Below are positions 25,921-35,270 of a stretch of DNA of 64,000 bases, piece by piece. How positions within the stretch are numbered: position 1 is the stretch's first letter; each line of letters starts with the position of its first letter. Location of the stretch: the NCBI RefSeq assembly GCF_002140715.2, contig NZ_NGLE02000001.1, positions 600,001-664,000 of the forward strand. Reading direction: 5' to 3'. A program made the position numbers and the translations under genes. The stretch is from Enterococcus sp. 4G2_DIV0659 (lineage in GTDB: Bacteria > Bacillota > Bacilli > Lactobacillales > Enterococcaceae). Under the pieces are notes generated by a model that had not been told where the DNA came from, did no database searches, and worked only from the letters and a program-made list of their open reading frames with translations.

Positions 25921-26513
25921 TTGTCTCATCATTTTCCAGATGTATCTGATTGTTTAATATTAGATTTCATCAACACAAAGATTTCAAAAAATGGAAAAAT
26001 CACTGAGTTGATCGAGTCAAGAAGTGATTTAGCAAACTGGTTTGATCACGAAATAAAAAAAATAGTCGTTACTCTTATCAATTATCACTATTTAAACCCT
26101 ATTTTGAAAAAGTCGATGACCATTCAACACTCATCGCTTTTAGAGAGTTGCTGTATGAAAAATTATCAGCGCTGATTGCTGGTGAAAATACAAAAATTGA
26201 ACTGTTAAATTTAATTAAAATAACGACAAAAGTACATCCTTTCAGCGTAGAGATTATAAATGATACCTTATCATTCATACCAATAATGATTGATTATCAT
26301 TCATTTGAATCATTGATTTTACTTGATTTAGCCCAACTTATTGCTAATGATGATATTCATAAACTGCGTCGTTGTACTAATCCAGAATGTGTATTACTTT
26401 TTGTGGATCGTACAGGACGTAGAAAATGGTGCTCAATGAAAATTTGTGGAAATCGTCATAAAGTTGAGGCTTTTGCAAAAAGAAAAAAACAAGCACCAAA
26501 TGAGGAGATATAA
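25921..26513 (+). pseudogene. CGNR zinc-finger regulator with a homopolymer frameshift
   Basis: A TTG start at 25921 lies behind GAGGAGG. The first frame (to 26175) gives the ABATE-like N-terminus, and a frame shifted at about 26055-26062 continues FKPYFEKVDDHSTLIAF to the C-terminal CGNR finger (RRCTNPEC, RRKWCSMKICGNRHK). The shift falls at a run of eight A; one more A would restore a protein of about 197 residues. This could be a real mutation, a phase-variable tract or a sequencing error. It should regulate the divergent HPP gene. Confidence 0.8.
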
Positions 26514-26514
26514 C

Positions 26515-26567
26515 AAAAAAGAGTGCGTGACAAAACTAAAAATCAGTTTTGTTTCACACTCTAATTC
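26515..26567. terminator. Bidirectional terminator
   Basis: AGAGTGCGTGACAAAACT pairs with AGTTTTGTTTCACACTCT with two internal mismatches, preceded by A6, between convergent genes. Confidence 0.75.
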
Positions 26568-26610
26568 CTAATAAACGGTGGACAAAAGTCAGGTTCTTCG
26601 GCAATTTCGC

Positions 26611-26649
26611 AAAAATCGAGCAATACAAGAAGCGTATTGTTCGATTTTT
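26611..26649. terminator. Second terminator-like hairpin
   Basis: AAAAATCGAGCAATAC and GTATTGTTCGATTTTT form a 16-bp stem with one G-T or mismatch position, active in either direction, 49 bp after the sulfhydrylase stop. Confidence 0.7.
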
Positions 26650-26697
26650 ATTCCAATTGCTCGAACCTAATCGACTTTTATCTCAACCTCTTTTTTA

Positions 26698-27978
26698 CTA
26701 TATTTTTTCTAATGCCTGTTCCAAATCTTTTAGAATATCATCAATATTCTCAATTCCAATTGATAAACGAATCAATTCTGGTGAAGTTCCAGAAGCATTT
26801 AATTCTTCATCACTTAATTGAGAATGTGTTGTTGAAGCAGGATGAATGATCAATGACTTTGCATCCCCAACATTGGCTAAGAGTGAAAAGAGTTCGACAT
26901 GATTGATCAAGTTCTTCCCTGCCTCGGCTCCACCTTTCACACCAAAAGTAAACACTGAACCTGCGCCTTTAGGTAAATATTTTGCTGCAAGCTGATGATA
27001 TCTATTATCAGGTAAACCTGGGTAATTGACCCATTGAACTTTCGGGTGCTTATTCAAAAATTCCGCAACAGTCAGAGCATTTTCTACATGACGTTCTAAT
27101 CGCAAAGATAATGTTTCTAAACCCAAAATCAATAAGAAACTATTGAATGGCGAAATCGCTGCACCTGTATCCCTTAATAAAGAAACCCGCAAACGTGTGA
27201 TGTACGCTGCTGCACCAATATCTTTAGTATAAGAAAGTCCATGATAACTTGGATCTGGATCAACCAGCTTAGGAAATTTTCCATTTGCCCAGTTGAATTT
27301 TCCAGAATCAATGATTACACCACCTAATGCGACACCATGTCCACCAATAAATTTTGTCGCTGAATAAACAACGATATCTGCGCCAAAGTCAAATGGACGA
27401 TTTAAATAGGCCGTGGCAAACGTATTATCAACAATCAACGGCAGACCATGAGCATGTGCAACTTCTGCTATTGCTTCTAGGTCAGCAACATTTGTCGTTG
27501 GATTGCCGATCGTTTCTACAAAAATCGCTTTTGTATTGTCTTTGATCGCTTCTGAAAAATGGACGACTTGATCTGGCTCAACAAATGTCGTCGTAATGCC
27601 AAACTCCGGCAATGTATGGGCAAATAAATTAAAGGTTCCTCCATATAAAGTCGAAGCTGAAACGATATGATCACCACTGCTCGCAAGATTTTGAATTGCA
27701 TAAGTCACTGCGGCTGTCCCTGAAGCTACCGCCACTGCACCAACACCGCCTTCTAGTTCATTCAATCGATCTTCTAAAACAGCAGTCGTAGGGTTTGTAA
27801 TACGCGTATAAATATTTCCTGCTTTAGACAATGCAAACTTTTCTGCGGCATCTTGAGTGTCATCAAACGTATAGGAAGTTGTTTGATAGATTGGAACAGC
27901 TCTAGAATTCGTCTCTTTATCTGGTACATGTCCGCCGTGAATTTGGATCGTTTCAAATTGGTAATTAGATTTTGTCAT
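26698..27978 (-). CDS. O-acetylhomoserine sulfhydrylase / Cys-Met metabolism PLP enzyme
   Basis: The 426-residue protein has the family signature with the PLP lysine in [12 protein letters not shown], and [22 protein letters not shown] near the N-terminus. Length and ending fit MetY, which makes homocysteine (or cysteine) from O-acetylhomoserine and sulfide. A Met-type T-box upstream supports a methionine role. The start at 27978 is preceded by GAGGAATG, and a short upstream frame overlaps it. Confidence 0.9.
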   Translation of the reverse strand: MTKSNYQFETIQIHGGHVPDKETNSRAVPIYQTTSYTFDDTQDAAEKFALSKAGNIYTRITNPTTAVLEDRLNELEGGVGAVAVASGTAAVTYAIQNLASSGDHIVSASTLYGGTFNLFAHTLPEFGITTTFVEPDQVVHFSEAIKDNTKAIFVETIGNPTTNVADLEAIAEVAHAHGLPLIVDNTFATAYLNRPFDFGADIVVYSATKFIGGHGVALGGVIIDSGKFNWANGKFPKLVDPDPSYHGLSYTKDIGAAAYITRLRVSLLRDTGAAISPFNSFLLILGLETLSLRLERHVENALTVAEFLNKHPKVQWVNYPGLPDNRYHQLAAKYLPKGAGSVFTFGVKGGAEAGKNLINHVELFSLLANVGDAKSLIIHPASTTHSQLSDEELNASGTSPELIRLSIGIENIDDILKDLEQALEKI

Positions 27979-28054
27979 TATGCTTCATTCCTCTTCTATT
28001 TTTTATTTGGCTTATTATTTTAATTCTGCTACAGCACATGTCACCTTCTTGCAT
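27965..28054 (-). CDS. Upstream ORF overlapping the sulfhydrylase start
   Basis: A 29-codon frame begins [14 protein letters not shown] behind AAAGAGGTGG and ends 14 bases inside the sulfhydrylase gene in another frame. Its ribosome site is stronger than that of the main gene, whose own site lies within it, so translation is probably coupled. The early Met-Cys-Cys codons could sense sulfur amino acid supply. This is inference from arrangement. Confidence 0.5.
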   Translation of the reverse strand: MQEGDMCCSRIKIISQIKNRRGMKHNDKI

Positions 28055-28104
28055 AATGACCACCTCTTTTCATTTATTCTCATTGAAAAGCAACTTAGAA
28101 TGAA

Positions 28105-28400
28105 CTAAAAATACGCCCTCTACTAGCTTTACACTAGTAAAGGGCGACTATCGCGGTACCACCTTTATTGGAAATAACTTCCATCTTAATCCAAACGCCG
28201 AATAACTTCTTGATTTGGTGCTTTGCTAACGGTAGCAGCCGTAAAAATCACTAATGACTTTTCCTCTCCAAGATCATTTTCGACAAGTCTTCATTTGCTT
28301 TCTTCCACCAAATGAAAGCTCTCTGGTTCCCACGTAAATATACTGGGTTTAAATGTCTGCTTGTGTACTCTTCTTTTCAATGAGTTTTGCTATTGGAAAT
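28105..28400 (-). promoter_or_regulatory. T-box leader (probable Met specifier)
   Basis: On the minus strand the leader contains the T-box core GGTGGTACCGCG (28152-28163). A terminator follows in which CGCCCTTTACTAG pairs with CTAGTAGAGGGCG before TATTTTTAG. The likely specifier is ATG followed by A, in CGAAAATGATC (CAT at 28275-28277). Uncharged tRNA-Met binding would prevent termination and switch on the sulfhydrylase gene. The specifier choice is by eye. Confidence 0.88.
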
Positions 28401-28401
28401 A

Positions 28402-28430
28402 ATATTAGAGTAAACTCATTTATTTGTCAA
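28402..28430 (-). promoter_or_regulatory. Promoter of the T-box transcript
   Basis: TTGACA (28425-28430) and TAATAT (28402-28407) on the minus strand are 17 bases apart, just before the leader. Confidence 0.8.
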
Positions 28431-28542
28431 CTTTTTTTCTTTCTTTTGCCATCTTAAATAAATTTATCTCTTCAAGTGAGTGTCCTATTTCTCTTTCTAT
28501 CTATTTTTTATTATAATTAGGAAAATTGGAGGTCGATTGAAC

Positions 28543-28899
28543 ATGTCAACAAGTAATGAAAAAGTAGAACTACTCTTATCTTATTTATCCGAAATCCATA
28601 CAAAAAGCTTATCACTTTATGATTTAGTTACTAGCCGTCCACGTCCTGATGATAATCGTATTCTTTTGAACATTAACGAAGTATTCACTTACTATCATAG
28701 TGTACGAATTTTTTACTACAGCAATAATGAACTGACTTCAGCAGAAGTTCAGGCATTTTTTGCTATTTTTGAAGAATTTTATTTTGAATTAAAACAAGTC
28801 TTTTTATTAGAAGAAGACAACAGCGCGATGCTTTACAGCAAATTAGCTGCGATGAAAGATTCTTTTGAGCAGTTGACGAATGATTTTAATGTTTTATAA
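28543..28899 (+). CDS. Small helical protein, unknown
   Basis: A 118-residue protein starts at ATG 28543 behind TTGGAGG. It is predicted helical, rich in Phe and Tyr in the middle (EVFTYYHSVRIFYYSNN), with no signal peptide or known motif. A 53-residue gene follows 32 bp later and is probably in the same unit. I do not recognise the family. Confidence 0.7.
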   Translation: MSTSNEKVELLLSYLSEIHTKSLSLYDLVTSRPRPDDNRILLNINEVFTYYHSVRIFYYSNNELTSAEVQAFFAIFEEFYFELKQVFLLEEDNSAMLYSKLAAMKDSFEQLTNDFNVL

Positions 28900-28931
28900 T
28901 AGAAGAGACAACAGATAAAGAAGGTGCCTAA

Positions 28932-29093
28932 ATGGATCAAAGCGAAGTCCTAGATCGCTTACGTGAAGAGTTGGAAATTCCATTTTTTAATGGAACAATT
29001 GAAGACGGTGAGTACACAGAAGAAGATTATCAAAAAATTAAATCAGATCTCCTTAAGTATTTCGATGAATATGTACGCAATGTAGAAAATTAA
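28932..29093 (+). CDS. Small acidic protein, unknown
   Basis: A 53-residue protein (MDQSEVLDRLREELEIPFF at its start) lies behind AAAGAAGGTG, with a coding bias matching its neighbours and a strong terminator downstream. It is acidic and helical, with a DGEYTEEDYQKIKSDLLKYF segment. It is probably co-expressed with the preceding gene. Confidence 0.65.
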   Translation: MDQSEVLDRLREELEIPFFNGTIEDGEYTEEDYQKIKSDLLKYFDEYVRNVEN

Positions 29094-29180
29094 AACAAAC
29101 AAGTTCGTCATTTAAAGAGGTCGGGCAGAAGTGTTATTTCTCAATGGATTGCTTTTGTTCCTATCGTTTATTCGCAATTA

Positions 29181-29228
29181 GAGTATGAGGCAAACGTAAA
29201 AATTACGTTTGCCTCATACTCCTTTTTA
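29181..29228 (+). terminator. Strong terminator
   Basis: GAGTATGAGGCAAACGTAA and TTACGTTTGCCTCATACTC form a perfect 19-bp stem followed by CTTTTTATTTT. The sequence just before it (ATTGCTTTTGTTCCTATCGT) is a copy of the dispersed repeat block. Confidence 0.88.
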
Positions 29229-29270
29229 TTTTAGAAAATATTTATAAAAATATATTATTTTTAAAATACA

Positions 29271-29415
29271 TATAATGACACATTTTAAAAACAAATAAAA
29301 AACCATCGGCGGAAAAGGCCGATGGAAAAGGAGTATTACTCAATAAGAGTAAAATGAAAAATAAAAAGGTTGTTGTTGGTATGAATTTATAATACAACAC
29401 TTTTTTTTATTTGTC
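29271..29415 (+). ncRNA. Candidate small RNA
   Basis: After a TATAAT (29271-29276) come three hairpins: CCATCGGC with GCCGATGG (29303-29325), TTACTC with GAGTAA, and GTTGT with ACAAC followed by T8. A tiny frame MKNKKVVVGMNL lies between but has no well-placed ribosome site. The layout fits a short independent transcript; no -35 box is visible. Confidence 0.35.
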
Positions 29416-29480
29416 TACTAAAAATAACATTAAAAAGAAATTAACTACTATTTATTTTTGTCATTTTTTCATTTATTTTT

Positions 29481-29915
29481 TTATTTTTTTAACAAAAGAT
29501 TGCTCATTCGAGTAATAGCGAATGAAATGTCATCTGTAGCTACATCTTGTTTTTCTTCTGACGCATTGAATAAATCAATATCTATTCCTTTTTCTGGGTC
29601 TAAGGATAAAATCATTTCATTACATCCAGCCAAATATTCAATATATGAACGCTCAAATTTCTTATGGATCCCCATCACACGAGCTGGTGGACGTAATTTA
29701 GTAACTTTTTCTAACATGATTGTATACTCTTTCGTTCCATCTTGAAAAATACGTTGAATTTCAGCAATTCGTTCAGGTGATAGCTCAGAAGCTTTCTCTT
29801 CATCAATGGCTTTACGCACTTCTTCATAGTAATCATTCATTTTTTCGCCGACTTCTTCTGTTTCTTTAACAATATCATTGATGTTTTGTACATAATATCC
29901 TAAGTTTGGTTTCAC
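29481..29915 (-). CDS. Conserved-looking helical protein, unknown
   Basis: A 144-residue soluble, mainly helical protein with long charged helices (VKETEEVGEKMNDYYEEVRK) and a central RPPARVMGIHKKFERSY. No domain is recognised. It is monocistronic with a T/A-rich region downstream. Function unknown. Confidence 0.65.
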   Translation of the reverse strand: MKPNLGYYVQNINDIVKETEEVGEKMNDYYEEVRKAIDEEKASELSPERIAEIQRIFQDGTKEYTIMLEKVTKLRPPARVMGIHKKFERSYIEYLAGCNEMILSLDPEKGIDIDLFNASEEKQDVATDDISFAITRMSNLLLKK

Positions 29916-30372
29916 AATTATTCCTACTTTCTTTTGGTAATCACTTAATTTTACACTTTTTACTATCCTGATGACAAGCAGTATTTGAAAATGCTCTATT
30001 TTCCATTGTTTGAAAACTTTAATACGTATAGTAACTGAGCTACTTTGGTGATTTTAGAGTACACACAACTTTTCAAAGGAATTTTGATCATTCTAACTAA
30101 AAAGCACACTTTATGGCTATTAATTATAGTGTCACCCCTTTATGCCTCTCTTTAATTTGATTCAACTGTTTAGGATAACTAACTAGTTAAGAATAAAATA
30201 ACATAACATTTTTACCTTTTGATGTTTTTTTATTTCCTGAAACTGGTTTTACTCTCCTTAATAACACTATTTTTTAACAAAAAATCTGTTTTAGTGATTT
30301 TTCGAGAGTATCGAGGCTTTCTTCTGGCGTTAATAAAAATTGTTTATAAGCCCATCACCATGGTCAAATTCC
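29916..30372. other. AT-rich intergenic region
   Basis: No gene or clear RNA is visible. It should contain the leftward promoter of the gene at 29481-29915. A small palindrome TAACTAGTTA lies near 30180. Confidence 0.3.
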
Positions 30373-30406
30373 GCTAAAAAAGACTGTAGATACAGTCTTT
30401 TTTAGC
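30373..30406 (-). terminator. Terminator of the ClpP-like gene
   Basis: GCTAAAAAAGACTGTA and TACAGTCTTTTTTAGC form a near-perfect palindrome with T6 on either strand, 43 bp after the stop. Confidence 0.8.
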
Positions 30407-30449
30407 AACTTTATCTACAGTCTGAAACAGTATAAAAACATTTATACGT

Positions 30450-31037
30450 TTATTTGATTTCATCACTTGTTTGAATGATTTCAGATACCATCCCGTACTC
30501 TTTCGCTTCATCAGCTGACATCCAGAAATTACGGTCTGTGTCTTTTGCGATTTTTTCATAGGTTTGCCCCGTTGCTTCAGCAATCAAACGGTTGACACGT
30601 TCACGCATACGGATGATTTCTTTCGCTTCAATCTGGATTTCTGTACTTTGTCCTTGAACACCGCCAGCAGGTTGGTGGATCATGTAGCGGGTATTTGGTA
30701 AGCTGTATCTATTTTTCCCTTCAGCAGCTAGATAAATGGTAATACCAGCACTTGCTACCCAACCAGTACCGATCACGATTACTTCTGGTTTTACAAATTT
30801 AATCATATCATGAATGGTATCTCCAGCTTCAACGTGTCCACCTTGGCTATTAATAAAGATTTTGATTGGTTCATCACCCATAGCTGCTAATAAAAGCAAT
30901 TGAGAAGTAACTTCTCTGGCTAAATCTTGGTTGATTTCACCATAGATCAAAATGGTTCTTTCTTCAAATAGTTTTTTCATAAACACGTTGGGTTGTTGTT
31001 TTTCTTCTGTTTCTTCATTTCCATCTAAATAGTTCAT
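30450..31037 (-). CDS. ClpP-like serine protease (second paralog)
   Basis: The 195-residue protein keeps the ClpP triad: Ser96 in GWVASAG, His121 in MIHQPAGG and Asp166 in KDTDRN. It differs from the canonical ClpP at 47425 in having a charged N-terminus (NEETEEKQQPN) and WVASAG in place of MAASMG. Second ClpP paralogs can form mixed tetradecamers or handle special substrates. It has a long 5' leader and is monocistronic. Confidence 0.9.
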   Translation of the reverse strand: MNYLDGNEETEEKQQPNVFMKKLFEERTILIYGEINQDLAREVTSQLLLLAAMGDEPIKIFINSQGGHVEAGDTIHDMIKFVKPEVIVIGTGWVASAGITIYLAAEGKNRYSLPNTRYMIHQPAGGVQGQSTEIQIEAKEIIRMRERVNRLIAEATGQTYEKIAKDTDRNFWMSADEAKEYGMVSEIIQTSDEIK

Positions 31038-31512
31038 GTGTCAGATGACCTCCTTATTTTTAAAAGCATAATGGGCTTGTTTTGGCTCAAATACAACATT
31101 GACTATAATACTGATCATGATTTATCTGAAAGTCTAGCCCATGTAGCTAGATAATCCTAAAATTTAAACAAGTTCTTTTAGCCTCGAATGAATGAGAGGC
31201 AATTATGTGAATGATGCTTTTGCCACAATCATATTCGATCCTTTTTCGAGATGCTAACTTATGATATTAGATAATTCAAACGAGACATCGTCTATATTAA
31301 TAATACCGCAAACAGAAAATTTGTCCACTTTTATGACCTATTTTGACCTTAAAAATATAAATAAACTTTTTTATTTTAAGTAAATCTTTTTACTCTACTC
31401 TAAATTTCCGATATTTTACTTTTTACTCGACAAAGGTTGTAATTAACATACTTAATGTTATAATAATTATTGTAAATTATTTTTTTCTAAATGACAAAAA
31501 AGGAGTTTTACT
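31038..31512. other. Divergent intergenic region with long clpP-like leader
   Basis: On the minus strand TGGACA and TATTAT (16-base spacing, near 31307-31334) would start a leader of roughly 240 bases before the ClpP-like gene. It contains a 9-residue frame MIVAKASFT (31203-31232) behind AAAGGATCG, then CCTCTCATTCATTCGAGG and TAGCTACATGGGCTAG hairpin-like segments. Some leader-based control is possible. Confidence 0.35.
31437..31464 (+). promoter_or_regulatory. Promoter of the secreted lectin-like gene
   Basis: TTGTAA (31437-31442) and TATAAT (31459-31464) are 16 bases apart, about 50 bases before the gene. Confidence 0.6.
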
Positions 31513-32199
31513 ATGATTAAAAAATTATTATTAGGAGCAACACTTCTCTTCGCTATAGTTAGTTTTAGCTCAGTAGCTCAAGCAACTTCAGAAAGTATCA
31601 TGGAACATGTAAAAAAAGTTGAAGTATCAAACAGTATTATTTCAAGAGAACAATTTCAAAAAGCAGATCAAATTGCTTCTGAAAAAGTTCAAGGGGTAAA
31701 ACCTAGCCAAACACGCTCATTTTTCCCTGGGACATCCTATGTTGATGATGGTCTTTACCAAGTTCGATTCAAAGATGCGCCATTTTATTTAGATGTAATG
31801 GGCGGCCAAAGTGTTAATGGAAATGGTCTCCATATGTGGACGCATCATTATGGCGCCGCAGCCGTATTTTACATCAAAAATATTGGAAATGGCGAATTTG
31901 TTCTTTTTGAAACAACTGGATGGAAATCTGTAGAAATTGGTGGGTCTAATGTATTTAACGGGGCACCTGTTCAAATTTGGGATTACCAAAGTATCGGTAT
32001 TCCAACACAACGTTGGAGGTTGGAGCCTGTCATTGATTCTTGGGGCATTCCAGATGGTTCTGTTAAATTAGTAAACATTAACTCTGGAAAAGTCTTAAAT
32101 GCAGTGGACGGTAAAGTGATTCCTTACGTAAGAGTTAATTCATGGGAAAGTTTAAATATTTCTGGACAGAAATTTAATTTAGAAAGATTGATGCCTTAG
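31513..32199 (+). CDS. Secreted ricin-B-like beta-trefoil protein
   Basis: The 228-residue protein has a signal peptide ending AQA near residue 24 and no cell-wall anchor. From about residue 75 it shows ricin-B lectin repeats: LYQVRFKDAPFYLDVMGG, the NGNGLHMWTHH segment, APVQIWDYQS and the QxW-type motif TQRWRLEP. Such domains bind glycans. No catalytic domain is fused. ATG 31513 follows AAAAGGAG, and a strong terminator follows the gene. Confidence 0.78.
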   Translation: MIKKLLLGATLLFAIVSFSSVAQATSESIMEHVKKVEVSNSIISREQFQKADQIASEKVQGVKPSQTRSFFPGTSYVDDGLYQVRFKDAPFYLDVMGGQSVNGNGLHMWTHHYGAAAVFYIKNIGNGEFVLFETTGWKSVEIGGSNVFNGAPVQIWDYQSIGIPTQRWRLEPVIDSWGIPDGSVKLVNINSGKVLNAVDGKVIPYVRVNSWESLNISGQKFNLERLMP

Positions 32200-32231
32200 T
32201 GACGATTCTAATAAAAAAATAATTTACAACT

Positions 32232-32279
32232 AAAAAACAAAGCAAACGCTATGAAAGATAGCGAATGCTTTGTTTTTTT
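32232..32279. terminator. Bidirectional terminator
   Basis: AAAAAACAAAGCA pairs with TGCTTTGTTTTTT, and CGCTAT with ATAGCG inside, between convergent genes. Confidence 0.88.
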
Positions 32280-32284
32280 AGTTA

Positions 32285-34996
32285 TTAGCTCTTACCCATT
32301 TTACGTTGAACAAATTTTACAATTTCAACAATTGGAATAATCGCAAATGATGTTCCTGCGACAAGTCCCCATTGGTAAGCATCTAAAGAAGTAACACTGA
32401 ATAGGTCATTAAATCCAGGAATCACGATTGTCGCTGCTAATAACAAGAACGATACTAAGATTGCCCAGTTAAATGATTTGTTTCTAAATAGACCCACTTT
32501 AAAGATTGATTGGTAAATTGATTTTACGTTAAAGGCATGGAACAATTGAATTAAACCTAATGTTGCAAATGCCATTGTTAATGCATCACCATGTTGCAAG
32601 TCATATAATGCGTTTGCAGATAAATGAGGCATATTTGCTGCTGTGTGTGCTGGGAATTCAATAGACATCTTGTAAATAAATAATGTCAAGCCGCCTTGAA
32701 CAATCCCTTGATAAATCACACTACTTAAGACACCGCCAGAGAAAAAGTTTGATTTTTTACCACGCGGTGCATGGCTCATCACGTCACGCTCCGCAGGTTC
32801 TACGCCTAAAGCAATTGCCGGGAATGTATCGGTTACTAAATTAATCCATAATAAATGAACCGGTAGTAAAGTATCCCAAGCAAGCATCGTTGCGATAAAT
32901 AGTGTTAATACTTCCCCTAAGTTGGCAGAAAGTAGATATTGAATCGTTTTTTGGATATTTGAGAAAACTTTACGTCCTTCCTCAACTGCCACGATAATTG
33001 TAGAGAAGTTATCATCTGCAAGAACCATATCAGAAGCACCTTTTGATACTTCTGTACCAGTAATTCCCATACCGATACCAATGTCTGCGGCTTTTAAGGC
33101 TGGCGCATCATTGACACCATCCCCTGTCATCGCAACCACTTTACCTTCTTGTTGCCACGCTTTAACGATACGAACCTTATGTTCAGGAGATACACGAGCA
33201 TAAACGGAATAGTGCCCAACAACTTTGGCAAAGGCTTCATCAGACAATTCATTTAATTCAGCACCTGTGATTACTGCGTCATCGTCGCCTTCTTTGATGA
33301 TACCAAGACGAGCGGCAATTGCTTCTGCTGTATCTCTATGATCCCCTGTAATCATGATTGGACGAATACCAGCTTCTTTAGCAACTTTAACCGCTTCTGC
33401 TGCTTCTTTACGTTCCGGATCGATCATGCCGACAAGTCCTGCGAAAACTAAGTCTTTTTCAACTAGATCAGAATCCATTTCAGCTGGAACTGTATCGACA
33501 AATTTATAAGCCATTCCTAAAACACGTAATGCTTGCTTGGCTAGTTTTGTGTTGGTCGTTAAAATTTCTTGATGTTGTTTGTCATCCATTACTGGTGTTT
33601 GCCCATTTAATAAGGCTTGATTACAACGTTTTAGTAATTCGTCAGGCGCACCTTTTACAGAAACTAGAAACTTTCCATTTGCTAATTGGTGAACAGTCGT
33701 CATTAGTTTCCGATCAGAATCAAATGGAATTTCTGCCACACGAGGTTCAGCCGCAACTTTTTCAGTTACATTGAAATCGTGGTCTAACCCATATTGAACA
33801 AGGGCTGTTTCAGTTGGATCACCAATCAATGAACCATCTTGTGCAATTTTCGTATCATTTGTATAGTTCATGATTTTTAATGCCATATTATCAAGTGCAA
33901 CAGCATCTGTTGCAGGTTTCACTTCATTATCTGTATAAAGAGTTTCAACCGTCATTTGGTTTAATGTTAATGTCCCTGTTTTATCAGAACAGATAATGTC
34001 TGTACTACCTAATGTTTCAACGGCAGGTAGTTTGCGGACAATGGCATTTTTCTTCGCCATTTTTTGTGTACCTAAAGCTAAAATAATCGTTACGATTGCA
34101 GGAAGTCCTTCTGGAATAGCTGCAACGGCTAATGAAATAGACGTTAATAGCATATCAATCCATGTACGGCCATTCATCATACCAACTACAAACATAATCG
34201 CTGCGATCACTAAGATTGCGATCGTCAACATTTTACCTAATTGGTTTAAGTTTTGTTTTAATGGTGTTTCTGTTTCTTTTTCGTTGGCTAGCATACCCGC
34301 GATTTTACCAACTTCTGTGTTCATTCCTGTACCGACAACCACACCAATTCCGCGGCCATAAGTGACGTTACTGCTTGAATAAGCCATATTAATTCGGTCA
34401 CCGATCCCAATCTCAGATGCAGTACCTTCTAAAATAGTCGCTTCTTTTTCAACTGGAACAGATTCACCAGTAAGGGCTGCTTCTTCAATTTTCAAGCTAG
34501 CAGCTTCTAATAAGCGTAAGTCCGCTGGAACAACGTCCCCTGCTTCTAATAAAACAATATCTCCAGGTACTAATTCGTCACTTTTAACGGTGATCACATG
34601 ACCATCACGACGAATATTCGCATTTGGTGAAGACATTTCTTTCAGCGCTTCAATTGCTTGTTCTGCTTTGGCTTCTTGAATCACACCGAAAATCGCATTC
34701 AATACTACAACAAGCAAAATGATGAATGAATCAACCATATCACCTGAAAATACTGCTGAAATCACTGCAGCAAATAATAATACGATAATCATAAAGTCTT
34801 TAAATTGTTCAAAGAATTTAACGATGATCGATTTCTTTTTCCCTTCATCTAATGCATTGGCGCCGTAACTCTCTAGCCTTTTTTTGGCTTCTTGATCTGA
34901 CAATCCTTCAACTGTCGTATCAAATTTTTGTAAGACCTCTTCATCTGACTGCGTGTAAAATGCTTCAGATAGTTGAACCTTTTTTTCTTCTGACAT
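32285..34996 (-). CDS. Cation-transporting P-type ATPase (Ca2+/Mn2+ type)
   Basis: The 903-residue P2-type ATPase has the TGES actuator loop (ALTGESVPVEK), the M4 motif PEGLPAIV, the phosphorylation site DKTGTLT, and TGDGVNDAPALK, with ten predicted helices. It belongs with PacL/SERCA-like pumps. The leader carries a probable yybP-ykoY manganese riboswitch, and in streptococci and lactococci such pumps under this switch export Mn2+ or Ca2+. Manganese efflux is therefore the favoured role. Confidence 0.92.
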   Translation of the reverse strand: MSEEKKVQLSEAFYTQSDEEVLQKFDTTVEGLSDQEAKKRLESYGANALDEGKKKSIIVKFFEQFKDFMIIVLLFAAVISAVFSGDMVDSFIILLVVVLNAIFGVIQEAKAEQAIEALKEMSSPNANIRRDGHVITVKSDELVPGDIVLLEAGDVVPADLRLLEAASLKIEEAALTGESVPVEKEATILEGTASEIGIGDRINMAYSSSNVTYGRGIGVVVGTGMNTEVGKIAGMLANEKETETPLKQNLNQLGKMLTIAILVIAAIMFVVGMMNGRTWIDMLLTSISLAVAAIPEGLPAIVTIILALGTQKMAKKNAIVRKLPAVETLGSTDIICSDKTGTLTLNQMTVETLYTDNEVKPATDAVALDNMALKIMNYTNDTKIAQDGSLIGDPTETALVQYGLDHDFNVTEKVAAEPRVAEIPFDSDRKLMTTVHQLANGKFLVSVKGAPDELLKRCNQALLNGQTPVMDDKQHQEILTTNTKLAKQALRVLGMAYKFVDTVPAEMDSDLVEKDLVFAGLVGMIDPERKEAAEAVKVAKEAGIRPIMITGDHRDTAEAIAARLGIIKEGDDDAVITGAELNELSDEAFAKVVGHYSVYARVSPEHKVRIVKAWQQEGKVVAMTGDGVNDAPALKAADIGIGMGITGTEVSKGASDMVLADDNFSTIIVAVEEGRKVFSNIQKTIQYLLSANLGEVLTLFIATMLAWDTLLPVHLLWINLVTDTFPAIALGVEPAERDVMSHAPRGKKSNFFSGGVLSSVIYQGIVQGGLTLFIYKMSIEFPAHTAANMPHLSANALYDLQHGDALTMAFATLGLIQLFHAFNVKSIYQSIFKVGLFRNKSFNWAILVSFLLLAATIVIPGFNDLFSVTSLDAYQWGLVAGTSFAIIPIVEIVKFVQRKMGKS

Positions 34997-35092
34997 GTTC
35001 TTCCTCCTTATAATTTGTAGCTACTTAAATCTATTTTACTTCATAATCGCGAAACGAACACGTTTTTAGATTTATGGGTTCGTAGCAAAACG

Positions 35093-35225
35093 AAAAAAAA
35101 TAGACCTCTGTATGCTAAATAGAACATACATAAGTCTCACCGTTTAAGACAACACCAGAAATTTCTTTCGGAGTTGGTGATGTTGTCGCAGCTAGCGCCG
35201 CCAGTTACTCCCTCATGAAATAATA
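35093..35225 (-). promoter_or_regulatory. Probable yybP-ykoY manganese riboswitch with terminator
   Basis: On the minus strand CATGAGGGAGTAAC opens the element and GGTGAGACTTATG closes it. P1 pairs CATGAG (35212-35217) with CTTATG (35129-35134). In between lie GACAACATCACC and GGTGTTGTC, an inner stem. The P1 3' strand overlaps the first arm of a terminator (AGACTTATGTATG with CATACAGAGGTCT, then T8). Metal binding that stabilises P1 would therefore turn transcription on. Family assignment is from conserved blocks. Confidence 0.68.
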
Positions 35226-35270
35226 AAATGGTGGCAGACGAATCTTTCACCAATAATTATTGCTGAATTA

